A stretch of 64,000 nucleotides of DNA from UBA11740 sp035635855 (GCA_035635855.1 DASQAF010000017.1:87932-151931), one strand, 5' to 3'. Positions 17,042 to 27,385 are shown, counted from the stretch's first letter. Numbers and translations: made by a program. Notes: generated by a model from the letters alone, not told the origin.

Positions 17042-20000
17042 CTATCTCCCACCAACTCGCGCCAGGTCATGCGAGTTCGATTCGAATGCAGCCATCACGG
17101 CTTCGTGGTAAGTCATCCCGTCGCGCTGTCCTCGGCTCTGCGCCTCGAGCACCCGGCGATAGTCATTAGGGATGACACGCACGAATTTGGGCAGCCACTC
17201 ATTCCACGAAACCAGGACCTCAGTCGCACGCACGCTGCGCGTGAGTTCGACGTGGCGAAAAATCATGTCCTTGACTGCTTCCATTTCTACTTCGTCGTCC
17301 AGACTTGTAAGCTCGACCATCTCGGTATTGCACCGCCGAGAAAACTCGCCGTCTATGTCGAGCACGTACGCGAGTCCGCCTGACATGCCCGCCGCAAAGT
17401 TACGGCCGGTTGTCCCGAGCACAACGACTCGTCCTCCAGTCATGTATTCACAGCCGTGATCGCCAATTCCTTCAACCACGACAAAGGCGCCGCTGTTGCG
17501 CACGCAAAACCGTTCGCCAGCAATTCCACAGATGTACCCCTCGCCACTGGTGGCGCCATAGAACGCAACGTTACCAATGATCACATTCTCTGAGGCGTTG
17601 AAAGTCGCCGAGCGCGGCGGGTAGACAATGATCTTTCCACCCGACAAACCTTTGCCGACGTAATCGTTCGCGTCGCCTTCCAGACTAAGCGTCATTCCGC
17701 GGGGCACGAACGCTCCGAAACTCTGACCGGCCGAGCCCGTGAAGTGCAGCCGTATCGTGTCCTCGGGCAATCCTTCGGGGCCGTAAAGTCGCGTGACTTC
17801 GCTGCCCACCATCGTGCCGACCGCGCGATTGACGTTTCGAATCGGCAGCCCAACCTCAACCTGTTCTTTCTTCTCCAGAGCAGCCCGGCAGAGTTCGATT
17901 AAGGTAATAAAATCGAGCGACAGTTCCAGTTCGTGGTCCTGTTCGACTCGACCATATCGGCCTACGGATTCGGGCACGTTTGGTTGAGAAAGAATTTGGG
18001 AGAAGTCGAGCCCGTGCGTCTTCCATTGATCGATTGTGGTCCGTTTTTCAATCAGCTCGGTGCGGCCCACCATTTCATTGATGGTGCGAAATCCAAGCTC
18101 GGCCATCAGCTCGCGCACTTCCAGCGCGACAAAGCGCATGAAGTTCACCACGTGCGCCGGATCACCAGCGAACTTGGCTCGCAGTTTTGGATCCTGAGTG
18201 GCGACGCCGACCGGGCACGTGTTCAAGTGACAAACGCGCATCATCACGCAACCCAGACTCACCAATGGTGCGGTTGCAAAACCAAATTCTTCTGCGCCCA
18301 ACAGCGCAGCCATCACAACGTCGCGCCCAGTCTTAAGCTGGCCGTCGGTTTCCAAAATGACGCGGCTGCGAAGATCGTTGAGCACCAGAGTCTGGTGAGT
18401 TTCAGCAAGACCGAGTTCCCACGGCACGCCCGCGTGCTTGATGCCGGTGAGGGGCGCGGCCCCGGTGCCACCGTCATGGCCACTTATCAGGATGACATCG
18501 GCGCCCGCTTTGGCGACGCCGGCCGCGACGGTGCCGACGCCGACTTCGGCAACCAGCTTGACGCTGATGCGTGCCCGCCGGTTCGCGCATTTCAAGTCAT
18601 AGATCAGCTGCTTGAGGTCTTCGATCGAATAGATGTCATGGTGCGGAGGCGGCGAGATGAGACCAACGCCGGGAGTCGAATGTCGCACGCGCGCAATTTC
18701 CGGATAGACTTTGTGGCCGGGAAGTTGGCCGCCTTCCCCGGGCTTTGCCCCTTGCGAGATCTTTATTTGCAGCTCCTGGGCGTTGACCAGATAGTTGCTG
18801 GTAACACCAAAGCGACCAGAGGCGACTTGCTTGATCGCGCTGTTTCGCGAATCGCCGTTGGCTTCGATGAAATAGCGCCCGGGATCTTCACCGCCCTCGC
18901 CGGTGTTGCTCTTGCCGCCGAGACGGTTCATGGCGATAGCCAACGTCTCGTGTGCCTCTTTGCTAATCGAACCGTAGGACATCGCACCAGTCTTGAAGCG
19001 TTTGACGATTTGATCGACTGGCTCAACTTCATCGATAGGGATTGGTTTGCGCTCAGACTTAAGCTCCATCAAACCGCGCAGCGTGCACAGACGCCGCGAC
19101 TGATCGTCGATCAGCTTGCTGAATTCTTTGAAGACTTCATAGCTGCCCGATCGACAAGCATGTTGGAGTTTGTGAATCGTCGCGGGATTGAACAAGTGCA
19201 GTTCGCCTTTGCGGCGATAGCTGTATTGACCTCCGCCATCGAGCGTTTGTGCTTCGGCATGGCGATCCGGAAAGGCCAGCTTCTGTCTCATCCTCACTTC
19301 TTCGGCAATTGCATCAAGGCCGATGCCACCAATGCGAGACGGCGTCCAGGTGAAGTAGCGATCGACAAAATCCTGATCGAGGCCGATCGCCTCGAACACT
19401 TGGGCGCCGCAATAGCTCTGAACAGTCGAAATGCCCATCTTGGAAATAACTTTCACCACGCCTTTGTTAATGGCCTTGATGTAATTCGCCACTGCTTGGT
19501 CGGGTTCCGCGCCATCGAGCGTCCCCTGATTGATCAAATCGTGAATACTTTCGAAGGCGAGATAAGGATTGATTGCCGCCGCCCCGTATCCGAGCAACAA
19601 AGCGACGTGATGCACCTCGCGGGGCTCGCCGCTCTCGATCACAAAGCCGACCTGCGTTCGCGTCCCTTCACGGATCAGGTGATGATGAATGGCGGACACA
19701 GCGAGCAGCGCCGGAATCGGAGCCTGGTCCCGCGTGACTCCACGGTCGGAAAGAACCAGGATGCCGTAGCCCGACGAGATTGCTTTGCTCGCCCGGCGGC
19801 AAAGGTGGTCCAGTGAGTTCTCCAGTCCCCGCCTACCTTCCGCCGCCGGAAACAACATTGAAAGGGTGATCGACTTAAATCCTGAAAAGCCCACCGCCCC
19901 AAGTTGTTTCAACTTTTCCAGCTCTTCATTAGTCAGAATGGGCGAACTCAGTTTGATCTGTCTTGCACACTCGGGCGTCGGCTCGAGCATATTAGCTTCG

Positions 20001-21703
20001 GGGCCGACGGTGGTGTCGGTCGACATAATCAGCTCCTCGCGAATCGCATCGACCGGCGGATTGGTAACCTGCGCGAAGAGTTGTTTGAAATAGTTATAAA
20101 GCAGCTGTGGCCGCTCAGAGAGCACAGCCAGCGGCGTGTCCGTGCCCATCGAACCGATGGCCTCGTTCCCATCGAGGGCCATCGGCGTCAGCAACAACCT
20201 GAGATCCTCGCCGGTGTAGCCGAATGCCTGCTGTCGAGTGAGCAGCGAGGAACGATCTAAATCCGCAATTATCTCTGGCGCTGGGATACTCTCGAGGGTA
20301 ATCAGGTTATCCTTGAGCCATTGACCGTACGGATGCTCGTTCGCGAGTTGCTGTTTCAGTTCCTCATCCTCGACGATTCTGCCCTGCTGGGTATCGACCA
20401 GAAGCATTCGGCCTGGCTGTAATCTTCCCTTCCGCAAAATGCGTTCTGGCGGAATATCCAGGACGCCGACCTCGGAAGCCATCACTACCAGCCCGTCTTC
20501 GGTGACGTAGTAGCGCGCCGGGCGCAACCCGTTGCGATCCAGCACGGCCGCGATCTGTATGCCGTCGGTGAAGGCTATCGCCGCCGGTCCATCCCATGGT
20601 TCCATCAAGCAGGAATGGAATTCGTAGAAAGCCTTCTTAGTCGCACTCATCGATTCGTCACGGCTAAATGGCTCAGGCGTCATCATCATCATTGCGTGAG
20701 GCAATGAGCGACCGGCGAGAGTCAGCATCTCCAGCACGTTATCGAACATCGCCGAGTCGCTGCCGTCGGTATCGATCACGGGCAAGGCCTTAGCCAGGTC
20801 CGCACCGAAAACATCTGACTTGAATTTGCTTTCGCGCGCATACATCCAGTTGATGTTTCCGCGTAGCGTATTTATTTCTCCATTGTGGGCGATATATCGA
20901 TAGGGATGCGCGCGGGCCCAGCTGGGAAAAGTATTGGTGCTGAAGCGCGAATGGACCAGAGCCAGCGCCGATTCGAACGACGGATCGCGAAGATCCGGAT
21001 AGAAAGTCGTCAGCTGATCGGTTGTGAGCATTCCTTTGTAAACAATGGTGCGCGACGAGAGACTGGCGATATAGAACATGCCGCGTTCGTGAATTCCACG
21101 CCGCGCGCCCTTGCTGACTCGCTTGCGAATTAGGTAAAGCTTTCGCTCAAAAGCGGCATTATCCGCATGCTCAGTTTTGGCACGCGCCGCTTGCGCGTGA
21201 TTCACGGGCGGGACGCCCGTGCCACTACCTCTCTCCCGCGCAATGAAAATCTGCCTGACTATAGGCTTTGAAGCTCGCGCTGTCGGCCCAAGACCTGCCT
21301 CGTCCGTTCGCACCGTGCGCCAGCCTAATACGCGCTGGCCTTCGTCTCTCACGATCCTTTCGAATAGTCGCTCGCATTCACGGCGGCTGGCGCCATTCCG
21401 CGGCAGGAATACCATCCCCACGCCGTAGTCACCCACGGCCGGTAAACTGAATTTCCGATTAGCACACTCGCGCGCGAAAAATTGGTGAGGGATCTGAACC
21501 AGGATGCCCGCCCCGTCGCCCGTGTTGGCCTCGCAACCGCAGGCGCCCCGATGATCCAAATTCAAGAGCACCTGAATCGCTTGCTCGACAATCCGGCGCG
21601 AACGGCGGCCTTTGACGTCGACGACGAAGCCCAGGCCGCACGCGTCATGCTCGAACTGCGGGTCGTAGAGTCCCTGCTTCGAAGGGCCGTCCGTTTGTTT
21701 CAT
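17042..21703 (-). CDS. gltB: glutamate synthase large subunit
   Basis: A 1553-residue GOGAT alpha subunit that makes glutamate from glutamine and 2-oxoglutarate. After a short propeptide the nucleophile Cys22 in 'EHDACGLGF' starts the class II amidotransferase domain (to about 430). Then come the central domain, the FMN-binding synthase domain with the 3Fe-4S motif 'CVMMRVCHLNTCPVGVATQD', and a C-terminal GXGXG beta-helix. One oddity: an extra stretch of about 20 residues (near 'GSGTGVPPVNHAQAARA') interrupts the amidotransferase domain where a palindromic repeat has entered the gene in frame. First gene of the glt-ilv transcript. Confidence 0.97.
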   Translation of the reverse strand: MKQTDGPSKQGLYDPQFEHDACGLGFVVDVKGRRSRRIVEQAIQVLLNLDHRGACGCEANTGDGAGILVQIPHQFFARECANRKFSLPAVGDYGVGMVFLPRNGASRRECERLFERIVRDEGQRVLGWRTVRTDEAGLGPTARASKPIVRQIFIARERGSGTGVPPVNHAQAARAKTEHADNAAFERKLYLIRKRVSKGARRGIHERGMFYIASLSSRTIVYKGMLTTDQLTTFYPDLRDPSFESALALVHSRFSTNTFPSWARAHPYRYIAHNGEINTLRGNINWMYARESKFKSDVFGADLAKALPVIDTDGSDSAMFDNVLEMLTLAGRSLPHAMMMMTPEPFSRDESMSATKKAFYEFHSCLMEPWDGPAAIAFTDGIQIAAVLDRNGLRPARYYVTEDGLVVMASEVGVLDIPPERILRKGRLQPGRMLLVDTQQGRIVEDEELKQQLANEHPYGQWLKDNLITLESIPAPEIIADLDRSSLLTRQQAFGYTGEDLRLLLTPMALDGNEAIGSMGTDTPLAVLSERPQLLYNYFKQLFAQVTNPPVDAIREELIMSTDTTVGPEANMLEPTPECARQIKLSSPILTNEELEKLKQLGAVGFSGFKSITLSMLFPAAEGRRGLENSLDHLCRRASKAISSGYGILVLSDRGVTRDQAPIPALLAVSAIHHHLIREGTRTQVGFVIESGEPREVHHVALLLGYGAAAINPYLAFESIHDLINQGTLDGAEPDQAVANYIKAINKGVVKVISKMGISTVQSYCGAQVFEAIGLDQDFVDRYFTWTPSRIGGIGLDAIAEEVRMRQKLAFPDRHAEAQTLDGGGQYSYRRKGELHLFNPATIHKLQHACRSGSYEVFKEFSKLIDDQSRRLCTLRGLMELKSERKPIPIDEVEPVDQIVKRFKTGAMSYGSISKEAHETLAIAMNRLGGKSNTGEGGEDPGRYFIEANGDSRNSAIKQVASGRFGVTSNYLVNAQELQIKISQGAKPGEGGQLPGHKVYPEIARVRHSTPGVGLISPPPHHDIYSIEDLKQLIYDLKCANRRARISVKLVAEVGVGTVAAGVAKAGADVILISGHDGGTGAAPLTGIKHAGVPWELGLAETHQTLVLNDLRSRVILETDGQLKTGRDVVMAALLGAEEFGFATAPLVSLGCVMMRVCHLNTCPVGVATQDPKLRAKFAGDPAHVVNFMRFVALEVRELMAELGFRTINEMVGRTELIEKRTTIDQWKTHGLDFSQILSQPNVPESVGRYGRVEQDHELELSLDFITLIELCRAALEKKEQVEVGLPIRNVNRAVGTMVGSEVTRLYGPEGLPEDTIRLHFTGSAGQSFGAFVPRGMTLSLEGDANDYVGKGLSGGKIIVYPPRSATFNASENVIIGNVAFYGATSGEGYICGIAGERFCVRNSGAFVVVEGIGDHGCEYMTGGRVVVLGTTGRNFAAGMSGGLAYVLDIDGEFSRRCNTEMVELTSLDDEVEMEAVKDMIFRHVELTRSVRATEVLVSWNEWLPKFVRVIPNDYRRVLEAQSRGQRDGMTYHEAVMAAFESNSHDLARVGGR
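21181..21224. repeat. REP-like palindrome inside the gltB coding sequence
   Basis: CACGGGCG-GGA-CGCCCGTG (21203-21221) is a perfect 8-bp stem, next to a second palindrome CACGCGC/GCGCGTG (21181-21199). On the coding strand this gives the GTGVPPV peptide that I remember as typical of such repeats in Planctomycetes, Verrucomicrobia and Acidobacteriota. The frame is kept, so the enzyme tolerates the insertion. Confidence 0.75.
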
Positions 21704-22281
21704 TTGCTTCGTGTTACTGCGAAAGCTCTCGGAACATGAATAAAGCCACCAACTGATTTCGTTGATGGCCCGGTAAAGTGATTAGCGTGGGCGACGGCCA
21801 TCAAGAGCTGTCCTTCGTGTCCCCCACGACGGCGATAGCGACGCTAAGGCGATCAACGACAAAAGAGGTGGGCGAGCAAAAGGCCCCGGCCGGTAGCGGC
21901 ACTAATCCTGGACCGTTCACCGAAAAAGATATTTGCCGCATGCCCACCACGATCCAGCTACGCTCACCCACAGATTGAAATCGCACGAGCCCAATCTAAC
22001 TCGTTAACGACTCTTTGCATAATTTGAAATTTTTCGCTTCCTATAAATGTCACGCACGATGCCCGGGCCGTAAGTCCCAATCAGACATTTCTGTATCGAG
22101 CAGGGCTGGCGACGACAACAATGTAGCCGCTGAAGATCTCTCGTCCGCTGGAACTCGTGAAAAGAATTGAGGTCGACGAGCAAGGGACGCGGAACAAGAC
22201 TTGCTCTACAACGTCGACATTGTTAGAGCGACTGTGCGGCGTACGCCGCGCCAATATTTGCGGCGTTGACTGAGGGGAAAC
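21704..22281. other. divergent gltB/glnD regulatory interval
   Basis: A 578-nt gap between the divergent gltB and glnD genes, so it should hold both promoters. There is an AT-rich patch near 22015-22045 (containing TTGAAA and TATAAA, but spaced too closely for a standard sigma70 promoter). No convincing TGGC-N8-TTGC sigma54 site was found by eye. Small open frames at 21778-21978 (plus) and 21801-21986 (minus) overlap each other and have no recognisable homology. Confidence 0.4.
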
Positions 22282-25122
22282 ATGACATCAGGTATCGGAG
22301 CGGCCTCGTATTTTAGAGAAACCTACCGGCAGAAAGTGCTGACGCACGCCGCGCTCCGGCTCACGCCGGTGACAGCCGAAACCGATCCAGCTTCCCTCTC
22401 TCGTCTGTTGCGACGGTTTCTTACGATTGAAGACTATCGCCTCAGAATGAATCACAACTTCGGCGCCTCCGGGTGCGAAACAGCGGCCGCAAGGAGCTTC
22501 GTCCTCGACCTGACAGTGAAGCACGCGTTCGCACATGCCTCTTTGGCTTTCCAGTCAAACCGGATGGCTGATGGCCTGCCCAACGCCTGCGCTTTGTTGG
22601 CGATCGGCGGCTATGGACGGGCTGAGCTGGCGCCCCACTCAGACATTGATCTGCTTTTCCTCTACAGCGGCCAGCGGCTTGGCCAGATGAAACCGGTGCT
22701 GACGAATCTTCTCCAGCTATTGTGGGATGCCGGACTGACCGTCGGCCATAGCTTTCGCACGGTGGGCGATTGCGTCACCACCGCGCTTGACGATGTGCAC
22801 CTGCGAACTGCGATGGTAAACACTCGCCTCCTGGCCGGAAACAAGGGACTCCATCACTCTCTGCAGGAGGCTTTGGAAAAAGATCGGCGCCGGCGGGTGA
22901 GGCCATTTCTCACCGCGATCCTGCATGAACGCGACGCCCGCTATCTTAAGTTTGGAGGATCAGTTTGTCTCCAGGAGCCCAATATCAAGGAGACGGCGGG
23001 CGGACTCCGCGACTTCCACACTGCCGTTTGGTTGGCGCACGCGCAACACGGATACAAGAACCTGGCTGAGATGCGCGCGCACGATCTGATCTCGGAGCAC
23101 GAAGCGCGGAAGATCCTTCGCGCATATGATTTTCTGTGGCGCATTCGTCATTCCGTCCATTACCGGACCGGGCGAAAGACCGAGCATCTCTCTCTCGATA
23201 TGCAACCGAATTTGGCCGAGCAGTTTGGCTATAATCCCGGAACTTATCTACTGGGTTCGGAAAAACTCATGCGCGACTACTATCGACATGCGCGCCAGCT
23301 GCAGCTATTCAGCGAAGCCATAACCGCCCGCGTCACTGATACCGAACCGCGCACTTCGCGAAGATGGCTCAGGCGTCCGGCCAACGCGACGAATGAGCCC
23401 TTCGCAATTCGCAGTGGCCGGCTGGACTTTGACGGCGAATCTGAGTTTTTTGATAAGAAGCCGCTGGCCATCTTTAACGCATTCGCACTCGGACAGGCTG
23501 CTCGAGTCCCCTTCGACTATCGTCTGCGCGAGCTGATCACTCGGAGCTCGCGCGCCATTGGCCCGACGTGGCGATCTTCGCTTGAAGTCTCGAATGCATT
23601 CTTTGCCTTATTGCGCCGCCGCGGGCGCGCCGGTTTCGTGTTGCGCTCAATGCACGACCTTGGATTGCTGGCGCGCTTGATTCCGGAATTCAGCCGGATC
23701 AGTTTGCTGGTGCAGCACGATCTCTATCACCACTTCACGGTTGACGAGCATACCTTGCAGGCGATCGAAACCCTCGACGACTTGCATAACAGCGAGGGCA
23801 GGAACCGCGCCCACCTGCGCGGCGTGCTCGATCAAATCAAGGACCCAACTCTCCTCTATCTGGCGCTGCTGCTGCACGATATCGGCAAAGGCCAGGGCCG
23901 CGGCCACATTGCCCGCGGGGCCCAACTGGCCGAGCGCGTTTGCCGCCGTTTGGGTCTGAAAGAAGAGTCCGCCAGGAAAGTCGTCCTTCTGGTTAAGCAA
24001 CACGTGACCATGGCCCATCTGGCCCAGCGGCGCGACTTGAACGAGTCCCGATTGATCTCTGATTTCGCGCGGCAGGTTGAGTCGTTGGATGTCCTCAACA
24101 TGCTCCTGCTGCTTACCTATGCCGACCTCAACGCGGTGGGGCCGGGCGTTTTGACGGACTGGAAAGCGACACTGCTCTGGGACCTCTACCGGCGCACGCG
24201 AAAGGTGATGACCGGAGAGGACGCAGTCATCGATGATGTCGCGGAGTTGGCCCGAATCAAAGATGAGATTGGCAAGGCGATCGATCCGGGGGTGCCCTTC
24301 AGTGAAGTCGAGCGGCATCTTGCTTTATTGCCGGATCGTTATTTGCGCATCACCTCACCCGCCGTGGCCGCAATGCACATCCAAATGATCGAAGCGATCA
24401 AAACCGAGGGCTTTGCCTGCCGCTGGGTTCGGCATAGCGTGAACTCGCTCGAACTAATCGTCGTGACTCAAGATCGGCACGGTCTGTTCGCAGACTTGGC
24501 CGGCACCCTGGCCGCGAACGGGATCGAGATTCTGAGCGCTGAGGTCAACACCCGCGAGGACGGCATCGCTATCGACGGCTTCACAGTTCGTCAGGCTTCG
24601 ACTCGTCGCGCGGTCGAGGACGATCGCTATCAGGCGATCGAGCTCTCACTGCACCGGGCCGCAAAGGGCGAACTGGATGTGTCCGCTTTAGTCGAACGCT
24701 GGAGCACGAGAAATGCTCCCCGCAAACGAATCAGAACGAATCCCGGCCGGCGGCGTAGCCTGCCACAGGTGATCTGTGACAACGAGGCGTCCCGATCATC
24801 AACGGTGATCGAGGTACACGCGATTGATGAACCTGGCCTCGCTTACAAGATTGCCAGCGCGCTTGCCGAGCTGGGGTTGGAAATCGTCTGCGCCAGGATC
24901 GCCACGGAAAAAAGCGATGCCCTCGATGTCTTCTATGTGACAGAAGGCGACGGCCTAAAACTCTCAGATGAAATGATCGAAGCCGTTGAGGGCGCGCTCG
25001 TAGCGAAGCTCGAAAGAGTCAATGTGATTATGGGCGGGGCCAAGCCGGCAAAGATGACAGGGGGAGAATTGGATGAAAAAAATCGAAGCGATTATCAGAC
25101 CGCATCTGCTGGACGCCGTTAG
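22282..25122 (+). CDS. glnD: [protein-PII] uridylyltransferase / UMP-removing enzyme
   Basis: A 946-residue nitrogen sensor that uridylylates PII when glutamine is low and reverses this when it is high. The nucleotidyltransferase site 'GGYGRAELAPHSDIDLL' (109-125) has the catalytic acidic pair D121/D123. An HD domain with 'LLHDIGKGQGRGH' lies near 530. Two C-terminal ACT domains, about 725-790 ('QDRHGLFADLAGTLAANG') and 830-900 ('DEPGLAYKIASALAELG'), bind glutamine. GAGGGG precedes the ATG. Its 3' end overlaps the PII gene by 50 nt, coupling enzyme and substrate genes. Confidence 0.96.
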   Translation: MTSGIGAASYFRETYRQKVLTHAALRLTPVTAETDPASLSRLLRRFLTIEDYRLRMNHNFGASGCETAAARSFVLDLTVKHAFAHASLAFQSNRMADGLPNACALLAIGGYGRAELAPHSDIDLLFLYSGQRLGQMKPVLTNLLQLLWDAGLTVGHSFRTVGDCVTTALDDVHLRTAMVNTRLLAGNKGLHHSLQEALEKDRRRRVRPFLTAILHERDARYLKFGGSVCLQEPNIKETAGGLRDFHTAVWLAHAQHGYKNLAEMRAHDLISEHEARKILRAYDFLWRIRHSVHYRTGRKTEHLSLDMQPNLAEQFGYNPGTYLLGSEKLMRDYYRHARQLQLFSEAITARVTDTEPRTSRRWLRRPANATNEPFAIRSGRLDFDGESEFFDKKPLAIFNAFALGQAARVPFDYRLRELITRSSRAIGPTWRSSLEVSNAFFALLRRRGRAGFVLRSMHDLGLLARLIPEFSRISLLVQHDLYHHFTVDEHTLQAIETLDDLHNSEGRNRAHLRGVLDQIKDPTLLYLALLLHDIGKGQGRGHIARGAQLAERVCRRLGLKEESARKVVLLVKQHVTMAHLAQRRDLNESRLISDFARQVESLDVLNMLLLLTYADLNAVGPGVLTDWKATLLWDLYRRTRKVMTGEDAVIDDVAELARIKDEIGKAIDPGVPFSEVERHLALLPDRYLRITSPAVAAMHIQMIEAIKTEGFACRWVRHSVNSLELIVVTQDRHGLFADLAGTLAANGIEILSAEVNTREDGIAIDGFTVRQASTRRAVEDDRYQAIELSLHRAAKGELDVSALVERWSTRNAPRKRIRTNPGRRRSLPQVICDNEASRSSTVIEVHAIDEPGLAYKIASALAELGLEIVCARIATEKSDALDVFYVTEGDGLKLSDEMIEAVEGALVAKLERVNVIMGGAKPAKMTGGELDEKNRSDYQTASAGRR

Positions 25123-25411
25123 AGCTGCCCTGCAGGAAGTCGACGTGCGCGGGATGACCATCAGCGAAGTCCAGGGCTATGGCCGCCAGCGCGGACACAC
25201 AGAGACCTATCGCGGCGCCGAGTATCAGATCGAGTTTGTCCCAAAGATTAAAATCGAAGTGATTATTCCCGATGACATAGAGGATTTCGTGGTGAACGCG
25301 ATTTTGAGATCGGCGCACACCGGAAAATTTGGCGACGGAAAAATCTTCGTCATTCCGATAGAGGATGTGATTCGCATTCGCACTGAGGAACGAGGTGAAG
25401 CGGCTATCTAG
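25073..25411 (+). CDS. glnK: PII nitrogen regulatory protein
   Basis: 112 residues, the normal PII size. The T-loop 'YRGAEYQIEFVPK' carries the uridylylation site Tyr51, and 'TGKFGDGKIF' is the second PII signature, near the ATP site. AGGGGGAGA lies upstream of the ATG, inside the end of glnD. The ammonium transporter follows 75 nt downstream, the layout typical of GlnK, which plugs the AmtB channel and relays 2-oxoglutarate and energy state. glnB is an equally valid name. Confidence 0.95.
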   Translation: MKKIEAIIRPHLLDAVRAALQEVDVRGMTISEVQGYGRQRGHTETYRGAEYQIEFVPKIKIEVIIPDDIEDFVVNAILRSAHTGKFGDGKIFVIPIEDVIRIRTEERGEAAI

Positions 25412-25486
25412 ATGCTGCCGCCGAGTCGTCCCTAGCTAACAAATCCGGGGAACCGAACGTAAGTCAACTTAATCGAGGAGCTAAAG

Positions 25487-27211
25487 ATGATCCGAAATCA
25501 ATTTGAATCGGCTGGTCTACGTGTGCCTTCTATGTGGAGCGCTACGAGTTCGATGCGGCCATGCATCGCCTGGCCGCAGTACTCAATTATGTTGGTGCTG
25601 CTTCTCTTCACCTTGCTGCCCACAGTCGCAGCTCAGGAGCCTCAGCGCGATCCAGCTGGTACCGCCACAGGCGATAAACAACAGGCGGTTGATGCCGGCG
25701 GCAATTCGTTCGTTGTGGCTGAGCCAACTGACAAAACTGCCCCGGACTACGCCGCCAGGAAAAAGGCTTATGACGAATACCAGGCACAGGCGGCCAGAGA
25801 GCCGTTGGCTACAAAGCTGGCCGACTCGGTGGGACACTTACGAATCGGTACTAACTTTTCATGGACGCTCCTCACCGGATACCTGGTACTTTTCATGCAG
25901 GCCGGATTCGCGCTGCTCACTTGCGGGCTGGTACGAAAGAAGAATACTGCTCACCTGATGATGCTTAACTTCGCGGCCTACGTGTTTGCGTTTCTCGCCT
26001 ACTATGCGATCGGGTATGCCTTCCAATTTGGGGCCGTCGCCATAAATGCGGCTCCGGTTAGTCTGGGCGGTACGCCCACCCTCAACAAGTTCCTAATTGG
26101 AAGTGGCGGTTGGGGCTTCCTCGGCGGCAAGGGTTTTTTTCTCACTGGCCCTGGCTATGACGCCGGCAGTCTCTGCCTGACGCTTTTTGAAGTAGTGTTC
26201 ATGGAGACGGCCGGCTACATCATCGTGGGCGCGATCTGCGAACGGATAACCTTCTGGGCTTTTCTCCTTTGCGAACTTTTCGTGGCCGGGATCCTTTATC
26301 CAATCTTTGGTTGTTGGGTCTGGGGTGGTGGTTGGCTTTCACAGCTGGGTTCGACCATGAACCTGGCTCATGGCTACGTAGACTTCGCCGGCTCTTCAGT
26401 GGTCCATGCCGTGGGCGGCTTTTGTGCGATGGCCCTGGCCGTCATCCTGGGTCCGCGGCTGGGAAAATACGGACCCGATGGCAAGCCGAGACCGTTTCCA
26501 GCTCATAACCTGGCCTTCGTCGTTACGGGCACTTTCATTCTCCTGTTCGGCTGGATGGGATTCAATCCGGGCTCGACGCTCGCGGCAACTGACCTGCGTA
26601 TTTCCGTGATCGCGGTCAACACCAATCTGGCTGCGGTTGCAGGTGCGGCAACGGCGATGGTGTTCTGGTACTTCCGTTTTGGAAAACCCGATATCACGAT
26701 GGCTTGTAACGGCATGCTTGCCGGGCTGGTGGCAATTACCGCCTCATGCGCCTTTGTCTCGCCTACTTCATCGGTCATCATTGGGGCCATTGCGGGAATT
26801 CTGGTTTGCGTTGGGGTTCTCTTCAATGAACGGGTAATAAAGGTTGACGATCCCTGCGGCGCCATCGCGGTTCATGGCTACTGCGGTTGGTTCGGAGCCA
26901 TTTGCGTTGGGATTTTTGCCGACGGGACTTACGGTAGCGGATGGAACGGAGTCGGAACCACAGCGTATCTGGGGAACGCGGGTCATGGAGTGACGGGCTT
27001 AATCCATGGAGACGTGCGGCAGTTCCTTTGCCAACTGATCGGAGCGACACTGTGTGTGGTTTGGGCATTCGGGGCGACCTACGGAGTTTTCTGGACAGTA
27101 AATAGGGTCCGCTCGATGCGCGTCAGTCCCGAGGTGGAACTCGAAGGACTGGATGTGCCTCAGTTTGGATTGCCGGGTTATGCCGAAGACATGATCTCTG
27201 CAGAGGCTTGA
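25487..27211 (+). CDS. amt: ammonium transporter, Amt family, with N-terminal extension
   Basis: A 574-residue membrane protein. A signal peptide-like segment (about 33-49, 'MLVLLLFTLLPTVAAQ') is followed by some 75 polar residues, then about eleven membrane helices from residue 125 on. Channel features are visible: 'DFAGSSVVHAVGGF' with the first pore histidine and 'AVHGYCGWFGAICVG' with the second. GAGGAG lies just upstream of the ATG. Adjacent to glnK, as is usual; GlnK is expected to block it when nitrogen is ample. The extra polar region before the first channel helix is longer than in enteric AmtB. Confidence 0.94.
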   Translation: MIRNQFESAGLRVPSMWSATSSMRPCIAWPQYSIMLVLLLFTLLPTVAAQEPQRDPAGTATGDKQQAVDAGGNSFVVAEPTDKTAPDYAARKKAYDEYQAQAAREPLATKLADSVGHLRIGTNFSWTLLTGYLVLFMQAGFALLTCGLVRKKNTAHLMMLNFAAYVFAFLAYYAIGYAFQFGAVAINAAPVSLGGTPTLNKFLIGSGGWGFLGGKGFFLTGPGYDAGSLCLTLFEVVFMETAGYIIVGAICERITFWAFLLCELFVAGILYPIFGCWVWGGGWLSQLGSTMNLAHGYVDFAGSSVVHAVGGFCAMALAVILGPRLGKYGPDGKPRPFPAHNLAFVVTGTFILLFGWMGFNPGSTLAATDLRISVIAVNTNLAAVAGAATAMVFWYFRFGKPDITMACNGMLAGLVAITASCAFVSPTSSVIIGAIAGILVCVGVLFNERVIKVDDPCGAIAVHGYCGWFGAICVGIFADGTYGSGWNGVGTTAYLGNAGHGVTGLIHGDVRQFLCQLIGATLCVVWAFGATYGVFWTVNRVRSMRVSPEVELEGLDVPQFGLPGYAEDMISAEA

Positions 27212-27239
27212 CGGCAGTCCGCTTCCAGCTCCGCGAAGC

Positions 27240-27277
27240 CATTTTTGTCACGAGCGGAAGCGGTAACGACAAAAATG
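27240..27277. repeat. inverted repeat downstream of amt
   Basis: CATTTTTGTC (27240-27249) and GACAAAAATG (27268-27277) are exact 10-bp inverted copies around an 18-nt spacer in the amt-lysR gap. It could be a weak transcript end for amt or a binding site; there is no T run after it. Confidence 0.5.
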
Positions 27278-27385
27278 TTGCGACGCGTTCGGCCGGGTTT
27301 TTGGCGGATTGAGAGGTCACCGCTGTTTCTCTGAAAACAAAACGGCTGTGTTAGTATCCGCTCGAACAGGGATGGCTGCGGACCA

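Noticed and set aside
17933..19816. 627-codon plus-strand frame opposite gltB
   Set aside because: It is the antisense shadow of a highly conserved gltB region; composition is typical of an antisense frame in GC-rich DNA and no motif is seen.
23647..24318. 223-codon minus-strand frame inside glnD
   Set aside because: Antisense to the conserved HD domain of GlnD, no ribosome site or homology.
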